Shown: one piece after another, positions 8,214-15,067 of the stretch
Layout: every line of letters starts with the position of its first letter
Position numbering within the stretch: position 1 is the stretch's first letter
Assembly: GCA_011391295.1 (NCBI GenBank)
Contig: JAABQT010000001.1
Location: 1 to 23,917 of the forward strand
Length of the DNA: 23,917 bases
Reading direction: 5' to 3'
Source: Betaproteobacteria bacterium
GTDB taxonomy: Bacteria > Pseudomonadota > Gammaproteobacteria > Burkholderiales > SG8-39
The notes under the pieces: generated by a model
The model's input: the letters and a program-made list of their open reading frames with translations, nothing else
Databases searched by the model: none
What the model was told of the DNA's origin: nothing
Program-made: the position numbers and the translations under genes

Positions 8214-8235
8214 AGGGCGGGCCCGGGCCCGCCCT
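8214..8235. repeat. Perfect 22-bp GC palindrome between adaptor and pump genes
   Basis: The 22 bases are exactly their own reverse complement (AGGGCGGGCCC followed by GGGCCCGCCCT). They overlap the adaptor stop codon and end 7 nt before the RND start codon. Transcribed from the - strand they would form a very stable hairpin, without a following U-run, so intrinsic termination is unlikely. An RNA-stability, translation-coupling or protein-binding role is possible. Confidence 0.7.
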
Positions 8236-9286
8236 AGCCTTTCTTGTCGGCCGCCGCCGCCGCCGGCGCGGCGGGCTTGTCGCCCATCACCGTGACCGGG
8301 GCGCCCGGGCCGATCTTCTGCGTGCCTTCGGTGACCACCAGGTCGCCCGCGGCAAGGCCCCCGGCGATCTCGACCTCGCCCACCTTGCGCATCCCGGTCT
8401 GCACCTTGACCAGTTCGGCCTTGCCGAGCGTCACGCGATACACAAAGCTGTCCTGGCCGCGCGGCACGATCGCCTGCTCCGGGATCCACACCGCGTTCGG
8501 GCGCACGCCGAGCGTGAGCTGCACGCGCGCGAACATCCCGGGGCGCAGCTTCATCTGCGCGTTGCCGACGCGCGCGCGCACCAGCACGGTCCGCGTCTGC
8601 TCGTCGATCGCCGGCTCGATGGCGTAGATCGCGCCGCGGAATTCCTCGCCCGCGTAGGCGTCCACCGCGATGCGCACCGACTGCCCGGGCCTGAGCTGCG
8701 CGAGGAAGGTCTCGGGAACGCGGAAATCGAGCTTCAGCTGGTCGAGCTTTTCCAGCCGCGCGATGTCGGTGCCGGCGGCCACGTAGGCGCCTTCGCTCAC
8801 CTGGCGCAGGCCGGCCACGCCTGAAAACGGCGCGCGAATCTCCGACTTGGCGAGCCGCACCTGGTCCTCGCGCTGCTTGGCGGCCGCGCGCGCATGATTG
8901 GAGCGCTGCTCGTCGAGCGACTGCTGGCTGATGAAGCCCTTCCTGAACAGGTCTTCCGAGCGCTCCAGGCGCTGCTTCTCCAGCGCCACCTGCACGCTGG
9001 AGGATTGCAGCTGCGCCCGGGTCTCTCCCGCGTCCAGGGTGACGAGGAGGCTGCCCTCCTTCACCTGCTGTCCTTCGGCGAACTTGATCCGATCGATGCG
9101 CCCGGCGACCTCGGGCCGGATCATCACGCCCTCGTCGGCGCGCAGCGTGCCGATGGCGCCGGTTTCGACGACCGCCGGAGCGACCTTGGCGGGGACCGCG
9201 CGCACCGGCATCGAGGGCCGCGGCTTTTGCTGGGCGAGAACCCAAGCCGACGACAGCCCCAGCAACAGACATAGCAGCAGGCGCAT
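8234..9286 (-). CDS. RND efflux periplasmic adaptor subunit (membrane fusion protein)
   Basis: A 350-residue protein starting with a signal peptide (MRLLLCLLLGLSSAWVLAQQ). It then shows the standard adaptor order: an outward lipoyl half (TGAIGTLRADEGVMIRPEVAGRI), an alpha-hairpin region rich in Gln, Arg and Glu (RAQLQSSSVQVALEKQRLER), the returning lipoyl half (IRAPFSGVAGLRQVSEGAYV), a beta-barrel (LKLDFRVPETFLAQLRPGQSV) and a C-terminal membrane-proximal domain. There is no lipobox cysteine, so anchoring would be by an uncleaved signal or by partner contact. It links the RND permease to an outer-membrane channel and is encoded 27 nt upstream of the permease. The start has only a weak ribosome-binding site. 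Confidence 0.92.
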   Translation of the reverse strand: MRLLLCLLLGLSSAWVLAQQKPRPSMPVRAVPAKVAPAVVETGAIGTLRADEGVMIRPEVAGRIDRIKFAEGQQVKEGSLLVTLDAGETRAQLQSSSVQVALEKQRLERSEDLFRKGFISQQSLDEQRSNHARAAAKQREDQVRLAKSEIRAPFSGVAGLRQVSEGAYVAAGTDIARLEKLDQLKLDFRVPETFLAQLRPGQSVRIAVDAYAGEEFRGAIYAIEPAIDEQTRTVLVRARVGNAQMKLRPGMFARVQLTLGVRPNAVWIPEQAIVPRGQDSFVYRVTLGKAELVKVQTGMRKVGEVEIAGGLAAGDLVVTEGTQKIGPGAPVTVMGDKPAAPAAAAADKKG

Positions 9287-9301
9287 GGTAAGCGCTTGAT
9301 T

Positions 9302-9736
9302 CTACTTGAAGCGCCAGCCCTGAAGGGGCGGCGCCCCGGGCGGGCTCGAACGCTTTTTCGCCAGCCGCTGCCGGGTCTTTTCCACATCGACGACGAAGCG
9401 CACGTGCTCGCCTTCGCCGCACTTCTCCACGGCGTCGCGCACGCTGAACGCGCAGCGCACGCTGCGCCCGTCCACCGCGACCACCCGGTACTCGATGCTC
9501 ACCTGCATGCCGAGGGGCGTCGCGGCGAGATGGTCGATGACCACGCGCGTGCCGACCGTGTCTTCGCCCGCATCGAGGTGCTGCAAAAGGAAGTCGCGGA
9601 TCGCGTACTCGACGTCGCTCACCATCTGCGGCGTGGCGTACACCGCGTTCTCCGGCCCCATAAAGGCGATGCAGCGCGCGGCGTCCACTTCGAGGGTTTT
9701 CCCACCGGCGATGCCCGGCCGCAGCGTGGTCTTCAT
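9302..9736 (-). CDS. FlK-type (fluoroacetyl-CoA thioesterase-like) hot-dog thioesterase
   Basis: A 144-residue hot-dog protein. From memory of Streptomyces cattleya FlK, its catalytic residues Thr42, Glu50 and His76 fall at the same spacing here: Thr35 (YATPQM), Glu43 (DVEYA) and His69 (VVIDHLAATPLG), that is 8 and 26 residues apart. LAATPLG also closely matches FlK's AATPPG. FlK hydrolyses fluoroacetyl-CoA and protects the TCA cycle; most homologues hydrolyse other short acyl-CoAs, so activity on a fluorinated substrate is not implied. The Phe residues that confer fluorine selectivity in FlK cannot be placed with confidence. The C-terminal ~20 residues are basic and probably disordered. The ATG overlaps the HMA-like gene stop by 4 bases (ATGA). 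Confidence 0.85.
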   Translation of the reverse strand: MKTTLRPGIAGGKTLEVDAARCIAFMGPENAVYATPQMVSDVEYAIRDFLLQHLDAGEDTVGTRVVIDHLAATPLGMQVSIEYRVVAVDGRSVRCAFSVRDAVEKCGEGEHVRFVVDVEKTRQRLAKKRSSPPGAPPLQGWRFK

Positions 9737-9942
9737 GGCAACACCTTGTAGCCCGCCCGGTACAGCGCGGCCCGGAACGCCTCGACGCCGGTCCTGGCCG
9801 GGTCGTAGGTGATGCGGGCACGCTTCTTCATCAGGGAAAAGTCCGCCTTGGCGACGCCCGGGATCGCGCTCAGCGCGACGATCAGGCTGTTGGCGATGCC
9901 CACGCCGGTCACGCCCTCGATCTTGAGGTCGACGGTTTTCAC
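9733..9942 (-). CDS. HMA-like small protein lacking the CxxC metal site
   Basis: A 69-residue protein with the ferredoxin-like pattern of heavy-metal-associated (CopZ/MerP) proteins: strand MKTVDLKIEGV, helix ANSLIVALSAIPGV, strand KADFSLMKKRARITYDP and a final helix ending AGYKVLP. In normal HMA proteins the loop reads GMTCxxC. Here it is GVTGVGI (residues 10-16), so both metal-binding cysteines are replaced, by Gly13 and Ile16. It should keep the fold but not bind Cu or Hg in the usual way, and may act as a protein-interaction module for the neighbouring UGSC selenoprotein. The start is a GTG 7 nt after the selenoprotein stop; the gene overlaps the thioesterase gene by 4 bases. Confidence 0.8.
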   Translation of the reverse strand: MKTVDLKIEGVTGVGIANSLIVALSAIPGVAKADFSLMKKRARITYDPARTGVEAFRAALYRAGYKVLP

Positions 9943-9949
9943 CGGTGGC

Positions 9950-10489
9950 TCATGCCGGCTCTGCGAGCGCGCCCTGCCAGGCCTTGAGCACCTGCGCCAG
10001 CGCCTGCGCGGCGCGGCCGCGGATCTCCTCGTCGGTGAGCGAGCTCAGGGGATGCTCGATCACCACCGGCACCAGGCCGGTCATGCCGAGCGCCGCGCGC
10101 TGCACGCGCGCCTCGTGCAGGAAGGTGGAGGTGACGATCACCGCGGTCGGCACGCCGAGCGACTCGAGGCTGAAGCCATCATGCATACAGCACGATGTGC
10201 AGGAGCCTCAGTCACCGATGGCGGTGACGACGATGTCGCATTCGGCGCGGATCTTCGCCACCAGCGCCGGGTCGGCGAAGCGCGAGAAGCTTTCCTTGCG
10301 GTAGTAGTTCGTCGCAGCAAGCCGGTGGCCGGCCTGCAGCTGGTCGCGCAGCTCGCGCAGCAGCTTGTTGGCGTTCCACTTGGTGTTGTCGAGGATGCCG
10401 AGGCGCAGGCCGTCGAGCGAGCGGATGCGCGCTGCGACCTGTTTCTCGTCGGCGTCGACCACGCCGCGCGGGTCGTATACGGTGGGCAT
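9950..10489 (-). CDS. UGSC-family selenoprotein with in-frame TGA (Sec94)
   Basis: Read through the TGA at 10208-10210, this is one 179-residue protein. The first 93 codons end ...VVTAIGD, then Sec94-Gly-Ser-Cys-Thr-Ser-Cys-Cys, then MHDGFSLESLGVPTAVIVTSTF and 60 more residues. The motif U-G-S-C names a known but functionally undefined family of bacterial (seleno)proteins. Sec94 and Cys97 would form a redox-active selenenylsulfide, with Cys100 and Cys101 close by. A Shine-Dalgarno AAGGA lies 8 nt before the ATG. A SECIS-like hairpin begins 10 nt after the TGA. selA, selB and selC lie immediately upstream on the other strand, which strongly supports decoding as Sec. The TGA splits the gene into two open frames (93 and 78 codons), so ordinary annotation would miss it. 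It is co-oriented with its Cys-rich partner (15 nt upstream) and the HMA-like gene (7 nt downstream). Confidence 0.93.
10166..10210 (-). promoter_or_regulatory. Bacterial SECIS element of the UGSC selenoprotein (with its UGA)
   Basis: On the - strand, UGA (10210-10208) is followed by 10 nt and then a perfect 8-bp hairpin: CAUCGUGC (10197-10190) pairs with GCAUGAUG (10184-10177, one G-U pair), leaving loop UGUAU (10189-10185). The loop carries the GU dinucleotide that SelB reads in E. coli SECIS elements. An outer 6-bp stem joins GAGGCU (10209-10204) to AGCCUC (10171-10166). The distance from UGA to loop fits the roughly 16-37 nt known for bacterial elements. Confidence 0.85.
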
Positions 10490-10504
10490 GAAGGAGTTCC
10501 TTTC

Positions 10505-11614
10505 TCAGAGATAGCAGGTGCCGTCGACGCAGCGCGGGCCGGCAGGCCCGGCGTTGCCGTGGATCTCGCGCAGCACGGGCGAGGACATGTGGCCCCAGCC
10601 CGGGATGAAGGCGGAGAAGCGACCGGCCTCCCCGCCGATGACGAACAGGTGGATATGTTCCGCGCTCGGCACGACCGGGATGCGCGAGTCGAGCTCGCGC
10701 TTGTACCAGACCGGCAGGCTGCGGTTGTACACCTTGCCGTAGCGGTGGTTGAACGCCACCTGGCCGAAGGTGTTGCCCGCGTTCATCCACAGATAGTTCC
10801 TGACGTCGTGGCGCTTCCAGCCGTGTTTGGCGATCGTCGTCGCGTGCTCCGGGCCGAGCACCACGGCGCAGTGGCCGCTGGAGACGGCGTTGTTGTGCGC
10901 GAAGGTGCTCATCGCCGAGCAGATGGAATCGAGGATGCCCTGCGGATCGTTGGCGACGTGGTTGGTGACGCTGTGCGGCGGCTCCGCGGCCATCACGAAC
11001 ACCGTCGAGTCCTCGGCCTTGAAGCCCTTTTCGACGTGGTAGGGCGCCAACAGTCCCAGCTCCTCGTTCTCGCACACCGCATAGGTGTACTTGCCCGGGT
11101 GCCCGAGCGTGCTCTTGTCGAGTTCGCCCGGCCAGCCGCCGCCGACGTTGAGCAGCACCAGGCGGATGGCGCGGCCGATGGTGGCGTTGGCGCGGTTGCC
11201 CGAGCCGAAGGCGTTGCAGCCGCCGTTCATGCCGATCTCGCGTGCCGCCGGACCGTTTACCACCAGCAGCGGGCAGGCCATGTGCGTGGTGGCCTGCACG
11301 CCGTTCAGGTTGAACGCCGGTTCGCACAGCGCGAGCAGTGCGGCGCGCACCACCGGCGCGTATGCCGGCTTGCAGCCGGCCATCACCATGTTGACGGCGA
11401 GCACCTGGCGCGTGAGCCCGCCCCAGCGCGGCGGCACGCGGCACTCCACCTTCTCCGGCTCGCCACCGAGCGCGGCCAGCATCGCCGCCATCTTTTCCGG
11501 CGTGGGCGCCGCCACCGGCAGCCCGTCGGAGTAGCCCTGCTCGTAATACCACTCGACGAGGTCGGTATTCTCAGGTAGCCCGGCGGCCCGGGCGGCAGTG
11601 GCGGCAGAATTCAT
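10505..11614 (-). CDS. Conserved Cys-rich protein paired with the UGSC selenoprotein; function unknown
   Basis: A 369-residue soluble protein with no signal peptide. I recognise it only as a likely partner of the UGSC selenoprotein gene 15 nt downstream. It contains many cysteines in conserved-looking settings (VMAGCKPAYAPVV, THMACPLLVV, NGGCNAFGSGN, SSGHCAVVLGP). It ends in a C-terminal CxxxxC (RCVDGTCYL), positioned like a flexible thiol tail that could exchange electrons with a Sec-Cys pair. GLPVAAPTPEKM near residue 31 and the Gly/Asn-rich GMNGGCNAFGSGNRAN could form a ligand-binding core. Its stop codon is TGA, in frame with the selenoprotein ORF five codons on, but a Shine-Dalgarno and ATG follow, so I treat it as a true stop. 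The start lies only 20 nt from selA on the opposite strand. Confidence 0.75.
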   Translation of the reverse strand: MNSAATAARAAGLPENTDLVEWYYEQGYSDGLPVAAPTPEKMAAMLAALGGEPEKVECRVPPRWGGLTRQVLAVNMVMAGCKPAYAPVVRAALLALCEPAFNLNGVQATTHMACPLLVVNGPAAREIGMNGGCNAFGSGNRANATIGRAIRLVLLNVGGGWPGELDKSTLGHPGKYTYAVCENEELGLLAPYHVEKGFKAEDSTVFVMAAEPPHSVTNHVANDPQGILDSICSAMSTFAHNNAVSSGHCAVVLGPEHATTIAKHGWKRHDVRNYLWMNAGNTFGQVAFNHRYGKVYNRSLPVWYKRELDSRIPVVPSAEHIHLFVIGGEAGRFSAFIPGWGHMSSPVLREIHGNAGPAGPRCVDGTCYL

Positions 11615-11634
11615 GTTTCAAAGAATACCCCAGC

Positions 11635-13023
11635 ATGGGTACGATGGTCGCCATGCGGCTCGCAGCCATCCCGTCGGTCGACCGGATCCTGCAGGATCCG
11701 CGCCTCGAACCGGCCATCGCCCGGCATGGGCGCTCCCTGGTGGTGGCCGAGCTGCGCCTGCTGCTCGATGAGCACCGCGGCGCACTGAAGTCGGGCGCCG
11801 CGCCCGCGCCCGCCGCCGAACTGGTGGCAGCGCTGCTCGCGCGGCTGCAGGTTTGCGCGCGGCCCTCGCTGCGACGCGTGTACAACCTCACCGGTACCGT
11901 GCTGCACACCAACCTCGGCCGGGCCCTGCTCCCCGCCGAAGCGGCGCAGGCCGCCGCGCTCGTCCTGGTCGAGCCCGCCAACCTCGAATACGACCTCGAG
12001 CGCGGCGAGCGCGGCGAGCGCGACGCGCACCTCGAGGCGCTGCTGTGCCGCTTGACCGGGGCCGAAGCCGCGATCGCGGTCAACAACAACGCCGGCGCGG
12101 TGCTGCTCGCGCTGCACGCGCTCGCGCACGGGCGCGAAGTGCCGGTGTCGCGCGGCGAGCTGGTGGAAATCGGCGGCTCCTTTCGCATCCCGGACATCGT
12201 CGAGGCCGCCGGCTGCCGGCTGCGCGAAGTCGGCACCACCAACCGCACCCACCTGCGCGATTACGAAAAAGCCATCGGGCCGCAGACGGCGGCGATCCTG
12301 AAGGTGCACGCCAGCAATTACGCGGTGGTCGGCTTTACCGCTGCGCCCGCCGAAGCAGAGCTCGCGGCGCTCGCCCACGCTCGCGGGCTGGCGTTCGTCA
12401 ACGATCTGGGCAGCGGCAGCCTGGTGGACCTCACGCGCTGGGGCCTGCCCGCGGAGCCCACGCCGATGGGCTCGCTCGCCGCAGGCGCGGATCTCGTCAC
12501 CTTCAGCGGCGACAAACTCCTCGGCGGGCCGCAGGCGGGACTCATCGTGGGAAAGCGCGCACTGGTGGACAAGCTGCGCGGCAACCCGCTCAAGCGCGCG
12601 CTGCGCCTGGACAAGGCGCGCATCGGCGCGCTCGAATCGGTGCTGCGCCTGTATCTCGATCCCGAACGGCTGCCCGAGCGCCTGCCGACGCTGCGCTTGT
12701 TGACGCGGACCGTCGCTGACATCTCCGCGCTGGCGGAACGCTTGCGTCCCGCGCTGCACAGGTTCTGCGGCGCGCAGACCGAGGTCAGCGTGCAGCCCTG
12801 CGTGAGCCAGGTGGGCAGCGGCTCGCTGCCGGTGGATCGCCTGCCGAGTGCCGCGCTGCGCATCGCCTCCGCGCGCCTGAAACCCGCGGCGATCGCGCAG
12901 GCGCTGCGCGCCTTGCCGATCCCGGTGATCTCGCGCGTGCACGAGGACGCCGTGTGGCTCGACTTGCGCTGCCTTGAAGACGAGGCCGGTTTCGCCGCGC
13001 AGCTGCAGGGCCAGAGCCTGTGA
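11635..13023 (+). CDS. selA: SelA, L-seryl-tRNA(Sec) selenium transferase
   Basis: A 462-residue PLP enzyme that converts Ser-tRNA(Sec) to Sec-tRNA(Sec) using selenophosphate, normally as a ring-shaped decamer. The N-terminal tRNA-binding domain begins [39 protein letters not shown] and [16 protein letters not shown] are SelA signatures. The PLP lysine is Lys294 in [14 protein letters not shown], essentially the position of Lys295 in the E. coli enzyme. ATG codons at 11635, 11644 and 11653 are all possible starts; none has a strong ribosome-binding site. The stop overlaps the selB start by 4 bases (GTGA), indicating translational coupling. It diverges from the UGSC partner gene across a 20-nt gap. 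Confidence 0.96.
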   Translation: MGTMVAMRLAAIPSVDRILQDPRLEPAIARHGRSLVVAELRLLLDEHRGALKSGAAPAPAAELVAALLARLQVCARPSLRRVYNLTGTVLHTNLGRALLPAEAAQAAALVLVEPANLEYDLERGERGERDAHLEALLCRLTGAEAAIAVNNNAGAVLLALHALAHGREVPVSRGELVEIGGSFRIPDIVEAAGCRLREVGTTNRTHLRDYEKAIGPQTAAILKVHASNYAVVGFTAAPAEAELAALAHARGLAFVNDLGSGSLVDLTRWGLPAEPTPMGSLAAGADLVTFSGDKLLGGPQAGLIVGKRALVDKLRGNPLKRALRLDKARIGALESVLRLYLDPERLPERLPTLRLLTRTVADISALAERLRPALHRFCGAQTEVSVQPCVSQVGSGSLPVDRLPSAALRIASARLKPAAIAQALRALPIPVISRVHEDAVWLDLRCLEDEAGFAAQLQGQSL

Positions 13024-14912
13024 TCGTCGCCACCGCCGGCCACGTCGACCACGGCAAGACCTCCTTGGTGCGCGCGCTCACCGGCGAGGACACCGACCGC
13101 CTGCCGGAGGAAAAGCGCCGCGGCATGTCCATCGACCTGGGCTTCGCCTACCTGCCGCTCGAGGGTCGCGAACCGGTGGCGTTCGTCGACGTGCCGGGCC
13201 ACGAGCGCTTCGTGCGCAACATGGCGGCGGGCGTGGGCGGCATCGACCTCGCGCTGCTGGTGGTGGCCGCCGACGACGGCCCGATGCCGCAGACACGCGA
13301 GCATCTCGAAATCCTCGACCGGCTCGGCGCGCCGCGGCTGCTGGCAGTGCTCACCAAGATCGACCGCGTGCCGCCCGAGCGCATCGCCGAGGCCAGTGGC
13401 GAAACGCAGGCGCTGCTTGCCCGGGGAAGGTTCGGCGGCGCCGAGATACTTCCAGTTTCCTCGACGACCGGCGCCGGCATGGAGGCGCTGCGAGCGCGGC
13501 TCGCCGCTCAGGCCGGCAGCATTGCGCCGCACAGCAGCGCGCAGCGCTTTCGCATGCACGTGGACCGGGCGTTCGTCATCGACGGACTCGGCCTGGTGGT
13601 CACCGGCACCGTACTCTCGGGCGCCATCGCCGTTGGTGACGACGTGCAGGTCCTGCCCGCGGGCCGGCGCACGCGCGTGCGCAGCCTGCGCGCGAACCAC
13701 GGTGAAGCGGGGCGCGCCGTCACGGGCCAGCGCTGCGCGCTCGCCCTGCATGGGCTGTCGCGGGGCGACGTGGAGCGCGGCGACAGTATCGCCGACGCAG
13801 CGGACGCGCCGCGCTCGAAGCACCTCGACATTGCGCTCGAACCTCTCAACGATGCGCTGCTGCGCGACGGACAGGTGAACGTGCACCTGGGCACCGCACT
13901 CCTTTCGGCGCGCCTCAAGCGATTTTCGCTTTTCGCGCGCCTGAGCTTCGCGCGCGAGGTGTCCGCGTGGCATGGCGACCGGTTGCTGGTGCGCGATCCG
14001 GGCACCCGGCGCCTCGTCGGCGCAGGCACGGTGGCGGACGCGATGCCGCCCGAGCGCGGCGCGGCGCGCGCGCAACGCGTGAAAATCCTGCAGGCGATCG
14101 CGGGGCGTGCGGCGGCCGAAGCCTTCGACGCCCTGCTCGACGCCGCGACCGGCATGGTGGACACGGACTGGTTCGCGCGCGGCTGGCATTTGCCAGGAGC
14201 GGAGCTGCAACGCATCGAAGCGGCGCGCGAACTCGCGGCGTTCGAGGTGCGGGGTGCGCGGCACGTGATGCGCGCGCGCCGGTGGAAAGAGCATTGCGAC
14301 GCGCTCGAGCGCGCGGTGGCGGACTGGCATGTCGCGCAGCCCGATTCCATCGGCCCGCGACCCGCCGAGCTGCAGGAGCCGCTCGGCGCAGTCATCGATC
14401 AGTTGGTGGAGACGGGACGCCTGCGGCGCGCAGGTCCGTGCCTGCACCTGCCGGACCATCGGCCCGCACTCTCCGCGCACGACGAAGCGCTATGGCAAAA
14501 GACCGCGCCGCTGCTGGCAGGAAAAGACGGGCGGCCGCCGCGCGTGCACGAACTCGCGACCTTGCTGGCGATGGAGCCGAAGGACGTGGCAGATTTCCTG
14601 CAGCGCGCCGCGCGCGCCGGCCGCCTGCATCGTGTGGCGCCGAACCGCTTTTTCCTGCCCGAGGCGCTGGCGCGGCTCGTGGATCTCGCCGTTGCCCTGG
14701 ACGAGGAGTCCGCGGGCTCGGGATTCGCCGCCGCCGCTTTTCGCGACCGCTCGGCGTTGGGCCGCAATCTCAGCATCGAGGTGCTGGAGTACCTCGATGC
14801 CGCCGGCTACACGCGGCGCGCCGGCGCGCTGCGCCGCGTGAGGAAGATTTCCATGGAAGAGAAACGTCCCCGGTGGGGCGCACGGACTTCAAATCCGGAG
14901 AGAGGCGTCTGA
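13020..14912 (+). CDS. selB: SelB, selenocysteine-specific elongation factor
   Basis: A 630-residue GTPase that delivers Sec-tRNA(Sec) to UGA codons marked by a SECIS. The G motifs are clear: GHVDHGKT (7-14), RGMSIDLGF (34-42, switch I), DVPGH (57-61) and TKID (112-115). Domains 2 and 3 follow ([19 protein letters not shown]), then four winged-helix repeats that bind the SECIS, the last being [27 protein letters not shown]. The start is GTG, overlapping the selA stop by 4 bases. The reading frame continues to 14912 and so its last 58 nt lie inside the selC gene; the final ~19 residues ([14 protein letters not shown]...) are tRNA sequence read as protein and lie outside the winged-helix fold. 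Confidence 0.95.
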   Translation: MIVATAGHVDHGKTSLVRALTGEDTDRLPEEKRRGMSIDLGFAYLPLEGREPVAFVDVPGHERFVRNMAAGVGGIDLALLVVAADDGPMPQTREHLEILDRLGAPRLLAVLTKIDRVPPERIAEASGETQALLARGRFGGAEILPVSSTTGAGMEALRARLAAQAGSIAPHSSAQRFRMHVDRAFVIDGLGLVVTGTVLSGAIAVGDDVQVLPAGRRTRVRSLRANHGEAGRAVTGQRCALALHGLSRGDVERGDSIADAADAPRSKHLDIALEPLNDALLRDGQVNVHLGTALLSARLKRFSLFARLSFAREVSAWHGDRLLVRDPGTRRLVGAGTVADAMPPERGAARAQRVKILQAIAGRAAAEAFDALLDAATGMVDTDWFARGWHLPGAELQRIEAARELAAFEVRGARHVMRARRWKEHCDALERAVADWHVAQPDSIGPRPAELQEPLGAVIDQLVETGRLRRAGPCLHLPDHRPALSAHDEALWQKTAPLLAGKDGRPPRVHELATLLAMEPKDVADFLQRAARAGRLHRVAPNRFFLPEALARLVDLAVALDEESAGSGFAAAAFRDRSALGRNLSIEVLEYLDAAGYTRRAGALRRVRKISMEEKRPRWGARTSNPERGV

Positions 14913-14948
14913 CGTCTCTGGCGAGTTCGACTCCCGCCTCTTCCGCCA
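14855..14948 (+). tRNA. selC: tRNA-Sec (anticodon TCA, decodes UGA)
   Basis: 94 nt including an encoded CCA end. It has a GGAAGAG/CTCTTCC acceptor stem (14855-14861 with 14938-14944), a 6-bp D stem with loop CGGT (CGTCCC...GGGGCG, characteristic of tRNA-Sec), anticodon loop CTTCAAA with TCA at 14889-14891, a long variable arm (8-bp stem AGAGGCGT/ACGTCTCT, loop CTG), T loop TTCGACT, then G73 and CCA. Unlike the E. coli 8/5 arrangement, only 12 nt separate the T loop from G73, giving a 7/5 acceptor/T arrangement with an A-C mismatch in the T stem. Its 5' part overlaps the end of selB. Confidence 0.94.
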
Positions 14949-15067
14949 TTCTCAAGTGCCGCAACGGAGGTCTTTCCAGGAACGGCTTTTCGTGGAATAG
15001 TCACTACTGAGGGCCGCACCGCTTGCTCCGCAACGCGGCAGCCGCGGCACCAGGGGAGGTTCTATCG

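Noticed and set aside
6686..8824. A 712-codon + strand open frame opposite the RND pump and adaptor
   Set aside because: Composition and lack of motifs mark it as an antisense shadow; the - strand carries full-length efflux proteins.
7617..9821. A 734-codon - strand open frame spanning parts of the efflux and thioesterase genes
   Set aside because: It is out of frame with all recognised genes and Arg/Gly/Ala-rich; a frame shadow.
10495..10510. A third selenocysteine codon at the TGA ending the UGSC partner gene
   Set aside because: The only nearby hairpin (AAGG/CCTT) starts at about +3 and lacks the SECIS geometry shared by the two real sites, and a Shine-Dalgarno plus ATG follows. Kept as a question in the findings, not as a feature.
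12318..14480. A 720-codon - strand open frame opposite selA and selB
   Set aside because: Antisense shadow; both + strand genes have complete catalytic motifs.
14949..15067. Terminator or regulatory RNA between selC and the methyltransferase gene
   Set aside because: No GC hairpin followed by T residues and no recognisable riboswitch; only a weak TTCCA/TGGAA pair is seen.
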